64,000 nt of DNA from Ehretia macrophylla (GCA_037974665.1 CM075764.1:85430825-85494824), one strand, 5' to 3'; counted from the stretch's first letter, positions 1 to 13,700 are shown. Made by a program: numbers and translations. The notes: generated by a model from the sequence alone, not told the origin.

Positions 1-2439
1 AAATCTCAATTTGTAGAGGCCTTTGAGATCGACATTAAAGAAGTTGAGAGACAATTAGATAAAAAAGTAAAATTTATCAAATTAGATAGAGGTAGTGAAT
101 TTTATGGAAAGTATATTAAATCAGGTCAATGTCTAGGACCTTTTGCTAAGTTTCTAGAAAAGCATAGCATATGTGCTCAATACACTATGTCAAGCATACC
201 ACAACAAAATGGTGCAACTGAAAGGCATAATCGTACATTATTGGATATGGTTAGGAGTATGTTAAGTTATTCATCTTTACCAATATCATTGTGGATGTAT
301 GCATTAAAGACTACTATGTATTTATTAAACAAGGTTCCTAGCAAGGCAATTTCAAAGACTCCATTTGAATTGTGGACAGGAAGGAAACCTAGTTTAAAAC
401 ACTTACATGTTTGGGGTTGCCCAACAGAAGTAAGAGTTTATAATCCACATGAAAATAAATTGGATTTCGAACGACCAGTGGTTACTTCATTGGTTATCCA
501 TAAAAATTCAAAAGGTATAGATTTTATTGTCCTACCCATAGTCCAAGAATAGTGAAAACTGAAAATACTAGGTTCATTGAGAATGGTAAAATTAGTGAGA
601 GTGGAGAACCACGTAATGTGGTCATTCAAGAAGTTAGAGTGGAGATACCTTTACCTGTAACTTTTAAATTTGTTGTTCAACCTAATAATGTTCAAGAAAA
701 ATGAATGACCAAACACTCCAAAATGATAATGTCAATAATGAACCTACTATAGTAGTTGAACCACAAGAAGTAGCATTAATAAAATCTCAAAGACAAAGAA
801 GATATATTATTTTTAACGACTATGTGGTTTATCTACAAGAGTCAAAAATTGACTCATAAATTAATAATGATCCAGTGTCATTTTCATAAGCCATTGAAAA
901 TATTGATTCTACTAAGTGGATAGATGCCATGGAAGAAGATTTAAAATCTATGGATAGAAATCAAGTTTGGGATCTTATCGAATTGCCTAAAGATTCTAAG
1001 AAAGTCGGGTCCAATTGGGTCTTTAAGACTAAACGCAACTCTAATGGCAATATCGAAAGATATAAGGTTAGACTTTTTGCCAAATGATTTACTCAGAAAG
1101 ATGGCATTGACTACAAAGAAGCATTTTCACCGGTTTCTAAAATGGATTTACTTAAAATTATTATGGCATTAGTAGCTCATGATGATTTAGAGTTACATTA
1201 AATGGTTGTGAAAACTGTCTTTCTTAATGGAGATTTAGAAAAGGATGTTTATATGGACCAACTTGAAGGCTTTTGGAACACATGGTGTATAAATTAAAAA
1301 AGTCAATATACGGACTTAAACAAGCTTCCCAACAATAGTATCTTAAGTTTAATGATACCATAACTTCCTTTGAGTTTAAGAAAAACACTGTTGATCGGTA
1401 TATGTGTGTGTGTGTGTGTGTGAAGGTCAGTGGGAGCAAGTTTATTTTACTAGTTTTGTATGTTGACAATATTTTGCTAGCTGCAAATGAATTGGTTTAC
1501 CACATAAAACCAAGAAATTTCTCTTTGAGAGTTTTGAAATGAAATATATGGGAAAGGTGACCTATGTGATAGGATTGAAATATTCTGTGATAGATCACAA
1601 GCATTGTTAGGGTTGTCTCAAAAGGCATATATTAATAAAATCCTAGAAAGATTCAATATGGAAGAATGTTCAGCATAAATTGTTCTAATTCAGAAAGGAC
1701 ACAAATTTAGCCTTATGCAATGTCCAAAGAATGAACTGGAATGTGAACAAATGAAAAATATTCCTTATGCCTCTAACATTGGGGGCTTAATGTATGCACA
1801 AACCTGTACTAGGCTAGACATCAATTTTGTTGTTGGAATGCTGGGTAGGTATCAAAGTAATCCAGGATTAGATCATTGAAAAGTTGTAAAAAAAGTTCTC
1901 AGATACTTGCAAGGAACAAAAGATATCATGCTCACTAATAAATGACGCAACATCTACAGGTGGTTGGATATTCAAATTCAGATTTTGCTAGATTTACTGA
2001 TACAAGAAAATCCATATTTGGCTATTTGTTCCTTTTAGCTGGAGGAGCTATCTCATGGAAAAGTGTGAAGCAATCTGTCATTGTTGCATCTACTATGGAG
2101 GCTGAATTTGTGGTATGTTTTGAAGCCACAATTCATGGATCATGGCTACGAAACTTTATTTCAGGACTTGGAATTGTCAATATTATTGCCAGGCCCCTGA
2201 AAATTTACTGTGATAATTCTGCACCAGTGTTCTTTTCAAAGAACGACAAGTATTCAAAGGGTGCTAAATACATAGATTTGAAATACTTTGTCGTTAAAGA
2301 AGAAGTTTATAAACAAAAAGTATCAATAGAACACATTAGCATCAACTTTATGATTGCACATCTATTAACAAAGGGACTGTCACCCAAAACATTTAATGAG
2401 CATGTTGAAAGAATGGGCATAATTGGACGTCATTATTGA
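1..2439 (+). pseudogene. Ty1/copia polyprotein remnant (integrase, RT, RNase H)
   Basis: This is the 3' two thirds of a Copia-type pol gene, cut by the window edge. Frame 1 is open over 1-552 and reads as the integrase core: DRGSEFYG holds a catalytic Asp and [10 protein letters not shown] holds the catalytic Glu. Reverse transcriptase follows at about 900-1490: a WxxAMEEDLKSM block, then NWVFKTKRNSNG, then LYVDNILLA where active Copia elements have YVDD. RNase H is at 1942-2439, with SWKSVKQSV and STMEAEF and a C-terminal HLLTKGL. Gene order integrase-RT-RNase H is that of Copia, not Gypsy. Several stops (for example at 1084 and 1199) and frame changes between 552 and 1942 show it is dead. 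A (GT)n run sits inside the RT part at about 1400-1422. Family assignment is firm; lineage is not assigned. Confidence 0.93.
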
Positions 2440-2796
2440 TTTTGTATTATAACTTTATTAAGTTTCTCTATTTGATACTCTTAAACTCACTTATATGTTT
2501 CTGGTTTATCTATTTTCTATATAATATACATCATTGATATAGATTAAAGATAACAGATATATTCTCGAATGAAGATATTATAGTTGAACCATTAATTTAC
2601 CTCTTATTATAGATCATATTAAGTAAAAAGCTAGTGTTGTAGTACATGGAAGGGACTATGTCGAAATTAATGAGATACAAATGCCATAACTCTCATTAAT
2701 TTATTACTTAATCATGATATTATGTGGCCAAGTAAAGAGAGATTTGAGATTATGCACATTATAGTATTATTAAACCATAACATATGTCACATGGGT

Positions 2797-2808
2797 CAAG
2801 TGGGAGAA
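2797..2808 (+). other. Polypurine tract of the Copia element
   Basis: The purine-rich run CAAGTGGGAGAA lies directly before the LTR start TGTTAGAATT. This is the usual layout for plus-strand priming in Copia elements and marks the 5' border of the 3' LTR. Confidence 0.7.
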
Positions 2809-3263
2809 TGTTAGAATTAATGTGGTCCATGTGTAAACAAAAGGCCTTGTGAATTTAATTAGATAATAATTTATCTAATTAGTTATGGGTTTAATAATTT
2901 AAATTAAATACTTAATTCTTATTGGCTAATAAAGACGTATGTCTTTTATGATTAGATGTCTTGATGAAAGACACCTATTAGTTCTTTATATATATCAGAC
3001 TTGGTGCTCTCTCAGCACTTGTAAAAACAGACGTACGTTTGTGTTCTAAAAAAAAAAAAAAAAATTACATAACAGAAAAGTGAGAAAAAGATAAACCAGT
3101 GTTCTTCCAAATTATTGAATAAGAGTCTGCATCAAATAAAATGCAATGAATCAAGGTACACATCTCTTTCGTTAAAGTGTGAAAATTATAAAATTTCTAA
3201 GTTCTTAAGAAGTATAGTAATTTATGTATAATTGTGTGCACATAAATTATTATGTATTTTACA
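2809..3263 (+). repeat. 3' LTR of the Copia element
   Basis: It starts TGTTAGAATTAATGTGG immediately after the polypurine tract. It contains a TATA-like stretch (tctttatatata, about 2982-2995) and a likely transcript start region, plus an 18-base A run near 3049-3065. The 3' edge is a guess: ACA at 3261-3263 is the first good TG...CA partner. The 5' LTR lies outside the window, so the pair cannot be compared. Confidence 0.55.
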
Positions 3264-4783
3264 GTCTCACCATCCTCACTATCAACTTCATTGACACCCA
3301 CATGAGACATACTCAACAACCCTCACGATCTTGAGAGAGTAGTTGATGTTGTGTTAGCCAATAAAGCTTTACTGAAACAACATGGTTACAGTGATTAAGT
3401 TAATTTCCGCAGGAACGATTTTAATTTGTTAAAATTGTAAATGGCAGTGCAAAGGATATCCCTAAGGAGTATTATGAGAGAGCTATTGTGAAATAATTAT
3501 CAAAGACAATAAGGAAATAATAGAAGAAATACAATAACTAGAGGAAAGAAGAAGAGTATTATTGATAGAATCTCTTTGTGTACCATTTCCTTCACATAAT
3601 CTTCCTATTTATAAGTAAAAATAATACATTGAAGATGTCATCTATGACATCATTTTCATTTAAGACATTATTATATGAAGATATTATAATATCTTCCAAC
3701 TTCATCCATAAAAAAAAAAAAATTTACATATCATTGTCTTGACTTTTTTCATTTGAAGATCTCTTTAACAATGTGATAGAATATCCACCAACAATGTTTC
3801 ATAACAACAGCAAAGTAATTTCGTTTTTGAGTTTATGTATGTTTTCTCTTTTGATTTAAGTATTGATGTCTCCTCTTCTTTTGCATGAAATTTCAACTAA
3901 GTTTATGGCATTTAAATTTGTTTTTCAGGTTTCAATGAATCTCTTTTTCAACAAAATTTTATGAAAATGACAATTTAATCTGCCATATTCAAAATTAACC
4001 ATTTAATTCCTTTAGTTACAAAATTTTACAGTATCATCACGTGTTGCGCACATTGTATTAAAAGAACAAGCTTTTTAACGGTAATTTACGAAAATCAAAA
4101 CTCTTTTTTCTTTTTTTTCCTTTCCTTCTCTTTTTCCTTTTCCTTTTGTTCTTTTCTTCTTTTTTTCCTCCATCTTGATTTGTATGGCCCCGCTACCACG
4201 GGTTTGGGGAGAGAGAGAGAGAGAGGTGAGAGGCTGGAGTAAAGATCCCCTCATAACATTATAACTTGTGAGCAAAGACTAAACAATTATAAATTATTCA
4301 CATCATTTCTTTATAACGATATAAAAAAATTTACAACCGTTAAATCTCGCTCATACTATCATGAGTGAGATTCATTCCAGGGAGGCTGGGGGAATGATTC
4401 ATACACCTGGCCACTGAATAACGAAATGATTGCCATGAACTTGCCTGCAAATTAGACAAATTCTACTACCTAGTGAAACGAAGGGCATGCAACAACAATG
4501 TTTTTTTTTTCACAATGTTAGTCTCCATGACAGCACATAGAGAGTAGGTAATGGATGAAAGCAACTAGGGTAATTGTGTGCTAAACTTCTCTCAGTTGTG
4601 TCATACTTGTATATTTTTCCCTGATATCATTTTACAAGGCTCTGAAGCACAGAAACAACACAAAAAATAGATGATACAGCCAGGAAAAGTCAATACAAAA
4701 ACATACCCTTTCTCCCTTGCTAATACAAAACATATACCCTTCTCTCCCTTGGCTGTCATTAAACCAGGTCTCTAACACAAGTC
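3264..4783. other. Intergenic, no gene seen
   Basis: AT-rich sequence between the Copia LTR and the 3' end of DAPB. It holds A/T runs, a pyrimidine-rich stretch at about 4098-4170 and a (GA)n run at about 4209-4226. The 3' untranslated region of DAPB must lie just below 4784. I could not place its polyadenylation site. Confidence 0.5.
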
Positions 4784-7700
4784 TCATCTCATGTTACCCT
4801 CTCGCAAGACATCAATCATGTTGAAGATTCGCTTGTCTGCTTTTGATTGAACCTGCAGTCAAGAGACATTCCAACATCCAAATCACTCGGCGAGAATAAT
4901 AAAGTTCACTATTAATATCTCATGTTACCCTCTAGCAAGATGTCATGTCATAGATGTTTATTGTTCCAGAAATTTCTTAGAAATGGCTTCTGTTTCAAAA
5001 GGGTAGCCTGTGATAGTAACGCGTCTCTGCTGCATGTAATGATGACACGTATAACTACATGTAAATGTGATGGTGACGCCATCAACGATTCTAAGACTTT
5101 CCCTATTGCTCCACTCAGTCGAAAATCTTAGATGAGCAATTAATTAATTATCCGAAATTCACGCATGTAACACATTTTAGACGGTTTGGACAAATTGACC
5201 TTGTAAGAGGAGACAAGGATGAGTATACAAGAATTGCCACTAGAATAACACAAGGGAAGCATCAATACCTTCTTAGCAAGGAAAAGTACAGTATCAACAG
5301 TACCCTCCGCGTAGATTGATCTACCACAAACATTGTGCTGAAACTCAAAAGAAACACTGGAAAACAGTACGTCAGAGTGACTTGGCTGCTTAAGGGTGAA
5401 TGGCTAAAAACAAAAACAAGGGTCAATAAATTACGTTCCGTCAGGCGATGTCAGATGATACAAATGGAATGCATGGCCAGCTAAATGCTCTTCTGGAACA
5501 CCAACCATCTCAACTTGTTGTAGGGGATCTCGAATAAGTTGAATCTGATACATAGGGAAAAAAAAAATAAGATAGCTTTCCATATTGCTACACCAAAAGG
5601 AAGAGAATCAATAAAAACAAACAAAAGAAAAACGAAAAGGGACAAACAAAGAAACAAAATTGAGGTTTAAGCACCCAAAGGTGGTGTGCATAAATATGGT
5701 CAAAGTTCGATGGCACTAAGCATGAGATATTGGAAATCAGTACTTGATGACTAAATATCCACAATAAAGAAGGGAATAATAATATCCAGTTTACAGTAAT
5801 ACTTATATGTTCCAGTGAATTTAGAAAAGCATCTGAAAAAGGAGGTAAACACCTCGAAATTCACTCCATTCAAACGTTGATCGCTAAGGGTAGCTTTCTA
5901 ATCTCCATATGATGTTGAAACATACTGTGTTTTAAAAATCTTTACCTCTCTTGTGACTTAGTATAGTGGCATTCAAGAATTGACTAAATGTACTGTAATC
6001 ACTGGTTGCTTTCATATCTGCCAAAATTGTACAGAGAAAGAACACCAACCCCCCCCCCCCCCCCCCCCCCACCCACCCCCCCAAAAAAAAAAAAACGAAA
6101 AAGAATAAGAAGAGAGAAATGCGTGCAATTAAAAGTGAGGCAAATGCTTTGATGTGGCCGCCTCTGAAGAACAACACCTTTTTCATCCTGTAATGGTCTC
6201 ATGGTGGACATATTCCAAAAGAAGAGTTGAAACTAGTATGTTCTAAAAGTCCTGATCTTAAGGAGGGAAGGGGGTTCAGATATTTATCTAATTGAGCAAA
6301 TTCATGTTAGGGTCACATGAAATATGAATTTTTTTAGGACTAACTTGGCCAAAATAGATAGTAACTGAGTTAATAATTCCTATCACATAGACATGAGCTG
6401 GTCACCAGCCTAACCAGCAAGTGTGTTCGAAGAAATATCAATTAGAATGTCAAAAGCTACATAAGGAGCAGAGAGAGAGTGACTGAGAGAATTAAGCTCC
6501 TGGGTTCCAATGAATCTAATTCTTAATGAGTACTAGAGCATTTATTTATTTAAAAAAAAATAGAGAAACTTGAAGATATTTATGAAGAAACTATGAGAAC
6601 ACTTCAATGAAATTTATTGTTTCTTCAGAAAAACAGTTGGTCTCATTTATCCACACCTTTGATACTACTTATGATGATCAGCAGATAATCTGGAAGAGAG
6701 TAAAGAAAATTGTTCAAAACACACCTGATCCATATCAAAGGAGACCCCCAATTTCTGGAAGCATGAGATAACAGCTTTTGCAGTTCCCGATGCATCCAGT
6801 TTGCTAGCTTGATGAGATTCCATCACCTTCATTTTAGAAATATTTCACATTAATTTAATTGGACTCTTTAATCTACAAAATGCTCCATATGGCAATATTC
6901 TCAATGAAATTTTATTGATGTCATGTTAATCCCATAACGATTATGGAAAATTGCTCGAAAAAATCCCTACTTTGACCCAAGAAAGTCGGAGTGGACATTT
7001 AATTTGCAATACAGGAAATATTACTTTCATTTTTCTCCAAAAGTTTGGGACCAGAAAATTAGGCTAGTCAATGAAGTGAACAAAATGAAAACATATTTAT
7101 GCTTCTGTCCAACTTTTTCTTTATTTTGTACTCTGTCATTGCATTTCCAGTCTCTTGACCCAGTCAGACTCAAGACTTTGTGTCCAGTTCGAAAATGCTG
7201 GAAGATAGCATCAAGTTGGGAGCTGTTGGCACATGCATATGGCTAATAAATAACTAATTAGAAAATTCTGAGCCATTTTCAAAGCGTCATACGAGTACGA
7301 GGAACATCATTCGAGTTTCCGAGTGTAAGCAAACTGCATATGGCTAATAAATAACTGATTAGAAAATTCTGAGCCATTTTCAAAGTGTCAGACAAGTATA
7401 AGGAACATCATACGAGTCTCCAAGTGTAAGCACACTGCTTACATTGTGAAATATCACCCAATCTGAAGAACATATTTGTTGTTTACTGAGTTATTAGTAA
7501 AAATAAATCAGGAGTATTAGCCATATTTTTTGTCAACAAGCACAGAAACCAATCATTGAATGAAATATTTAACTAAGAAGACGTAGCATGGAGATTCAAA
7601 CTGTTTCATGTGCATAATCCTACTATCTAGACAATCTTACTCTTGAGGTGCCACTGGTACAAGTCAATAAGTTCTCAAACACTGCCATGAAAAGTTCTCA

Positions 7701-10700
7701 TTTCCTTTCCATTTAGTAAAATTACATGTCTACAGGGGAATTAACTCTGGCATTTATTCCTCTCTTCGATCCAATATTTCCTCTTTTAAGTTTCGGCCAA
7801 AAGGTTTCACAAGATTGCAGGCCATCCTCTGCTTAAAATTACATCTCACATAACCCACTCCTGTTCTGTTTTATATCATTAATCTAATAATAGCGACTTG
7901 GTTCCATCTGTCGGAATCTTCATGTTTGAACAAGTATGCCAAAGCAAAGATGCGTATAGAAATCGATTACAATATTACCAAGTTAAATGTTTTAATATTA
8001 CGTCCAGTGAAAGACTTTCCTACTGCGTCTTTTTTTTTTTTTTTTGTTAGACCTAGTAATACTTTAGATAAGCCATAGGACATATGTGACATATTAATAG
8101 TTTCAAGTTTACATCTTTCCCTACTTATGGTAGTCAGTTAATTTTGACAGGAAATATGTTGAGTTTTATGTTTAGTAAATAAAAAACATTTTCATAGACA
8201 AAAGATGAGAAAAGCATATAAAAAACAAGAGAAGAATGACATAGCCACAATGGACAGAGAGGAATTCTCTGAGATTAGTATTGGCAAAAAACAGAAGTGC
8301 CAATCACGAAGGATAACAGTGAGCAACTGAAAGAAAAAAGAGGATGCGTCTATTATTATGTGCCATAGAGAGGCTGATTCCATGGTTAGTACAAGAAGAC
8401 AGAAGAATATAGGAAGACATAAATCTGATTCCACTTAAGGAGTGAGAGACAGAGAGAGAGAGAGAGTAAGTGAGAGTGAGAGGAGGGAAGGTGAGAGAGG
8501 GAGAGAGGTTAATTATAATTTTAGTTCAAGAGGATGGAGGAAGGAGAAGACATGAAGGAGGGGCATGGGGGAAGAGGAACGGGATGGGAGGGAGGGAGGG
8601 AGGGATTGATTCATATTAGTTCAAGAGGATGGAAAAGAAGAAAACATAAATGTCACTCGAGACTTCTCATGATTTGAGAACATAGATAGAGAATTCATAG
8701 CCTCATAGGTAATTTTTAACTTACTTGGCAATATTGAAAACCTTAGACTATTTCTCGAAAAATTGAAAACCTTAAACTGAAGCACCTGATCAAATTCGAT
8801 TGAATAGCGATCAAGAAATATTACCTTTTCTACCACGAGGCTGGAGGAAGAAGAAGACGTAGATCTCACTCCACTAAAGACTTCTCACGGTTTCGGAGGG
8901 TAGAGACTTACTAGCCTCATAGGTAATTTTTTGTCTTAGGTAATTTTTTGTCTTATTTGACAATATTGCAAACTTTAGATTGTAATACCTGATCAAATTT
9001 TAATAAACAGTTATCAAGAATCACTATCTCTTCCACCTTGAGATAAAGCTAGAAGAAGACAAATCTTAGTTGGCCTCAACCTCTCATGGTTTGGGAAGGT
9101 GAATAGAGAATTAATAGCCTCAAAGGTAATTTTCATCTTACTTGGCAATATTGCAAGCCTTAGATTGAGTAGAGATCAAGAAACACTAGTTATTATACTC
9201 GCAAAAATTAACTAAAAGGAAAAAAGAAAAAGAAACACCATCACTTCCTCCCGGCTTGTATTTAACTTTACTAGTGCTCATACGGCCTATTCTTTGATTT
9301 CTTTACTCTTTTATGATTAAAAACTTCAAATATTACCACATAACTGGTAGAGCAGCAGTCTGTTAATTGGCATATTTTACCAGTGTGTAATATTCAATAT
9401 TTATTTGAAATTCTATATGCTTTTCTTTTCTATATTCATATAGAATATGAATATCTAAGAAATACTAGTTAATAACTAAGATTCCAATAGTTTATTGGAT
9501 GCCTAGGCATATAAAATTTCTGTTATGTGGGCCCGCTTAGCTCAGAGGTTGGAGCATCGCATTTGTAATGTGATGGTCATTGGTTCGATTCGATAGCAGG
9601 CTTTTCCCCATTTATTTTCTTCAATTTTTTCCATGGTTGAGAACGGCCCTTTGAATATTGAAAAAGTACCGCAAAAATATTTACATCAACTAAAACAAAC
9701 TATCTATTACATCCTCGTATGGAAATATTTTAATATAATCTATTTGCTCTAAAAAGACTAGCAGGCTAGCAGAGTGCAGCAGCCACAGTAATTTCAAGTT
9801 CAGTTAAGCATAATCAATATTATCGTGATTGTTACCATAGATGTATTCCATAAGTAATCAATCAGGTCTAATATCTTCAAGAGACATCCTGAGAAATACT
9901 CTAACCCAAATAAAGACTTAAGGAATTTCAAATAGGAACTTTGCAACTACAATTTCCTAAAGCCTTATTCACTCAAGGAAATGCCCTCAATGAAATGACA
10001 TGAACAACAAGCTGCCACTAGCATCAGTATTCTAGGCTTCAGTGGTTCTGATTCCCTTTTCTACATTATCATGTGAAGACACATGGATATAACATAGGAT
10101 AAATAGCTTGTGCTCATCAACAGACATTTCAAAGGAAATAGAAGTACCTGCAGAGTATACCCAGAGAAAGCCCCAGGAAATTGCTCGGCCATAATCTCCA
10201 TGGCTGCAAGAAATGCCACCACCTGGACAGTCCCCACTAAGGATTTACAACATATAGTAGCAAAGATCCAAAATAGGGCCACATGTATGACCCAAAACAA
10301 AGTACCAAACATTTGTAATACCTGCTTTCCCATTTGAGGAGAGATCACAGCATAAACCTTAGAATCTTCTACGGTCTTATACAATCGATCCCTGTCTCCG
10401 CCAGTAGTTCCCATCACAAAAGGCACCCCAACTTTGCAATATAGTTCAGCATTTGCTGTATATTGAGTATTACAAACAAACACTTCATAAAGACTTGCTT
10501 ATTGGTACAAAATTAGAGAAAAAAAAGTTGTCGCTAAACTTAAAACTTAGAAAATTGCTCTACTACCGAAAAATAGGAAACCTTTTCTATTAAGTTCGTT
10601 CTGATTAGGCGCAAACATAAGCAATGGAACAATTGAAGTGAGTAGCCAGTAAAGAGAACTTACTAGACGAGGTGTCATGAGACTCAAACAAGAAAGTTCA

Positions 10701-13700
10701 CTATCAAAATTTCATGCCCTTTAACCAAATCAGTTCACTTTACATGAATTCATTCAGCTACATAAACACACGCACATATATATAGACAAACTCAAAGCAT
10801 GAGAAATAGTTCTCCACCACAATAATAAAATATAAAGAGACTATAAACAGAAGATCGTTAAATACAAGAAAAAGATGAATCTTAAAAACCACTGGACATT
10901 CCAGCTCCGATATTGTTCCCTTAATAAAAGCTAAGGGATGAGATTGACCTATCCATATAAGAATTATATAGAGAAAAAACATTATCTCAATTCTAGGACA
11001 ATTACCCAAGGCTTCAAATGGAATACCTACCACCTATTTTCTATCATGTCATATGCAGAATTCTTTATATTTAAAACCAAAGAGGGTAAAACCCCCTTGA
11101 AACCGCATCAAGGCTCAAATTTTACAAACTAAAAGTATCAACAAATAACATCCGCTGGCAACTAAGTACTGAATCTTCTAATTAAAGTATATGTTGGAAT
11201 TGCATATGCTAGCTGATATCAAAACAAACATGGCAATGTTATACTGCTGTCAAGTAATAGTAACTTCATAAGCAGGCAAATCACTTAGTTACAACCAATA
11301 GAACACTGAAAAATAATGCATGAAAGGAAGCTCTGAACAGCTCAGGTGAATGGAGATAGTGGTCTACAACATTGCTTCAAGACTACCAAATAGGGTGTAA
11401 CATAAGTGCAGTAGTTGTTTAAGCATAATAGTCCTTAAGAAAGCAAGAAAGAAATACTTTAGTTTTCCAGTCCATAGTGCCAACTACGCTCCTGCTCTAT
11501 GCCACAGATTCAACAACTCACTTTATTTATTCCATATAACATGAAGATAATTACCATTTACTGCTGCTGGCACGGTGTAGTCCACAACAATCAAATCAGG
11601 ATACTCCGTTAAAACAGTGGATAGAACACTTTCCCTATTAGAAGGGCCATGTACTTTGATCTCTTTACCACGCACTTCTACAGTTTTCCCTTCATCCTCT
11701 GGACCACCAAACGATGTAGGAACAGGATGAAGTCCTGCAGAGATTGCTGCTTCAAGAACTGCCCTTCCCATCTTTCCAGTACAACCATTCACCTAAAAGA
11801 GATTTTGAAAACTTAAGTGCATGAGATTCAACAATTAAGCCATATAACACAACATGATAGTTTCTTTAGACATCATAAGATCTCATTTCCATAGAAAATG
11901 AGACAAATTTGATTTCAAGTTCCCATAAATGAAAGAATATCTCTTTGACATTTCCAGTCCACCCCATAAATTCCAAGGTTCTGGCTCTGTTGCTTCATTG
12001 AAAACTTCTAAACTTGCTAATGGGATAGTAAAGTGTATGATATCAAATCGGGATGCTAATGGTAATGTTAAGAGCGCTCAAATCAATTCAAGCTATAAAA
12101 GTAAAGAATCTCAAATACGATTTTGTGGAAATATATCAAGTTGGGATGCTAATGGTAATGTTAAGAGTAGTGCTCAAGTCAATTCAAGCTATAAAAGTAA
12201 AGAATCTCAAATACAATTTTGTGGAAATATGTAGAAGGTTTGAAACTATGGAGGTTGCTCATCATAGACAGGCAGAGGGGAATCTAAGAGGAGTTTGATG
12301 GAGACACATGCGAGATCTCACGTATTTGGAGCCAATTGAGGATATATCTCTTAAGAAAAATGAGTAGCATCGTCCTATCCATATATTGACCCCACCTAGT
12401 GGCGTAAGGCTTGGTTTGGTTTGGTTTTGTGTAGCTAAGACAATCATAAGTAAGGTACTCTATTCTGTTGTTTCTTTTGTGATTCTGCAAGCAAAATAAG
12501 GCTATAGAGAGTGGATATATTCTTTCACCGAAAAGACAAACACAAACCTTTGGCAATTTTAATTAAACATGCTGCAAGAATTGCTATGTTCCTAGAATGT
12601 GATATAAACTAATTTGAAGCCTAATCGAGCCCATAGCTCTAACAATTTAATTATATGAATTTAATTCCGTCAAGTCTATTTTCTGAAAGGGATTTCATTC
12701 ACTGAAGAAAACTATTTAGACCCTTGAACAAGAGCGATTTTCCCTCCGAGGTCAAACAGTAAAATATGTTATCACTGGTTAAGGGGATGGGACGAAAACT
12801 CAAAAAGAAACAAAGAAAACATAATGCCAGACCTAATAGGAAACTATATTAATGGGCATTAACATGTTTCATCACTACAAACGTTCTCCAGACAGATGAA
12901 ACCTAGAAAACCATCAGCCAGAATCATACAGCATCAACTCCTCCCCACAATATATAATCAGTCTTTAATTCTCAACTCATAATTCTTAGTCCGTATACAA
13001 TTTACTTTTTGACATGTAATATCCAATCATGAAGAGGAGCCTTGGTGCAAAAGTAAAGTTATAGCTATGTGGCCTCGAGGTCAGGGTCAAGTCGTCAAAA
13101 CAGCCTCTTGTCAAAATTTAAAGTAAGGCTGTATACAATATACACCTCATAGTGGGTTCAAAGCTTCCCCAAAATCCGCGCTAACAGGAGCTTTGTGCAC
13201 TGATTGCCCTAATATAATATTCAATAGTGACCCACATTGCAGAATCTTCATTAGTATAAATATCAGAACTAAACCCAGATAGCAAGTAACACCCGTGTCA
13301 TATTCTTAAGAATAACTATCTAAGGTCAAATATCCACTGGCCTCAAAAACATTTAACTAAGTTATTATTTAACGGTTAACGTGAGTTATTACTTAAACTG
13401 CCATAACACTGAAAATAACCATACTCCTATCACGTCTCCTGCCACCAATGTTGAACATCACAATAAACAAACGCACCAAAAAAGAATAATATATCCACCA
13501 ATGTGCATAGTAGTAGTTGAGTAAGTAAGTCACCATGATAGGAATCCCCACGCTTTGTGAAGTGGTCACCAAAGACACCTCTACTGGAGTGCTGGACGAA
13601 GTAGAGCAAATTGTCTGAGAAGAGCTTTTGGTCCTTTTGAGCACAAATTTATTGCCACTATAAGAGTTGATATTCGTTCTTGGTCTGCTGACGGCTCTGT

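Noticed and set aside
6049-6211. Gly-rich small protein on the minus strand
   Set aside because: The Gly run is only the translation of the poly(C) tract inside a DAPB intron.
7741-8160. Search for another DAPB exon in the long intron 4
   Set aside because: Exons at 10148 and 6826 join directly in phase and the family protein has no extra segment there.
10110-10337. 75-codon plus-strand frame
   Set aside because: Antisense shadow of DAPB exons 3 and 4.
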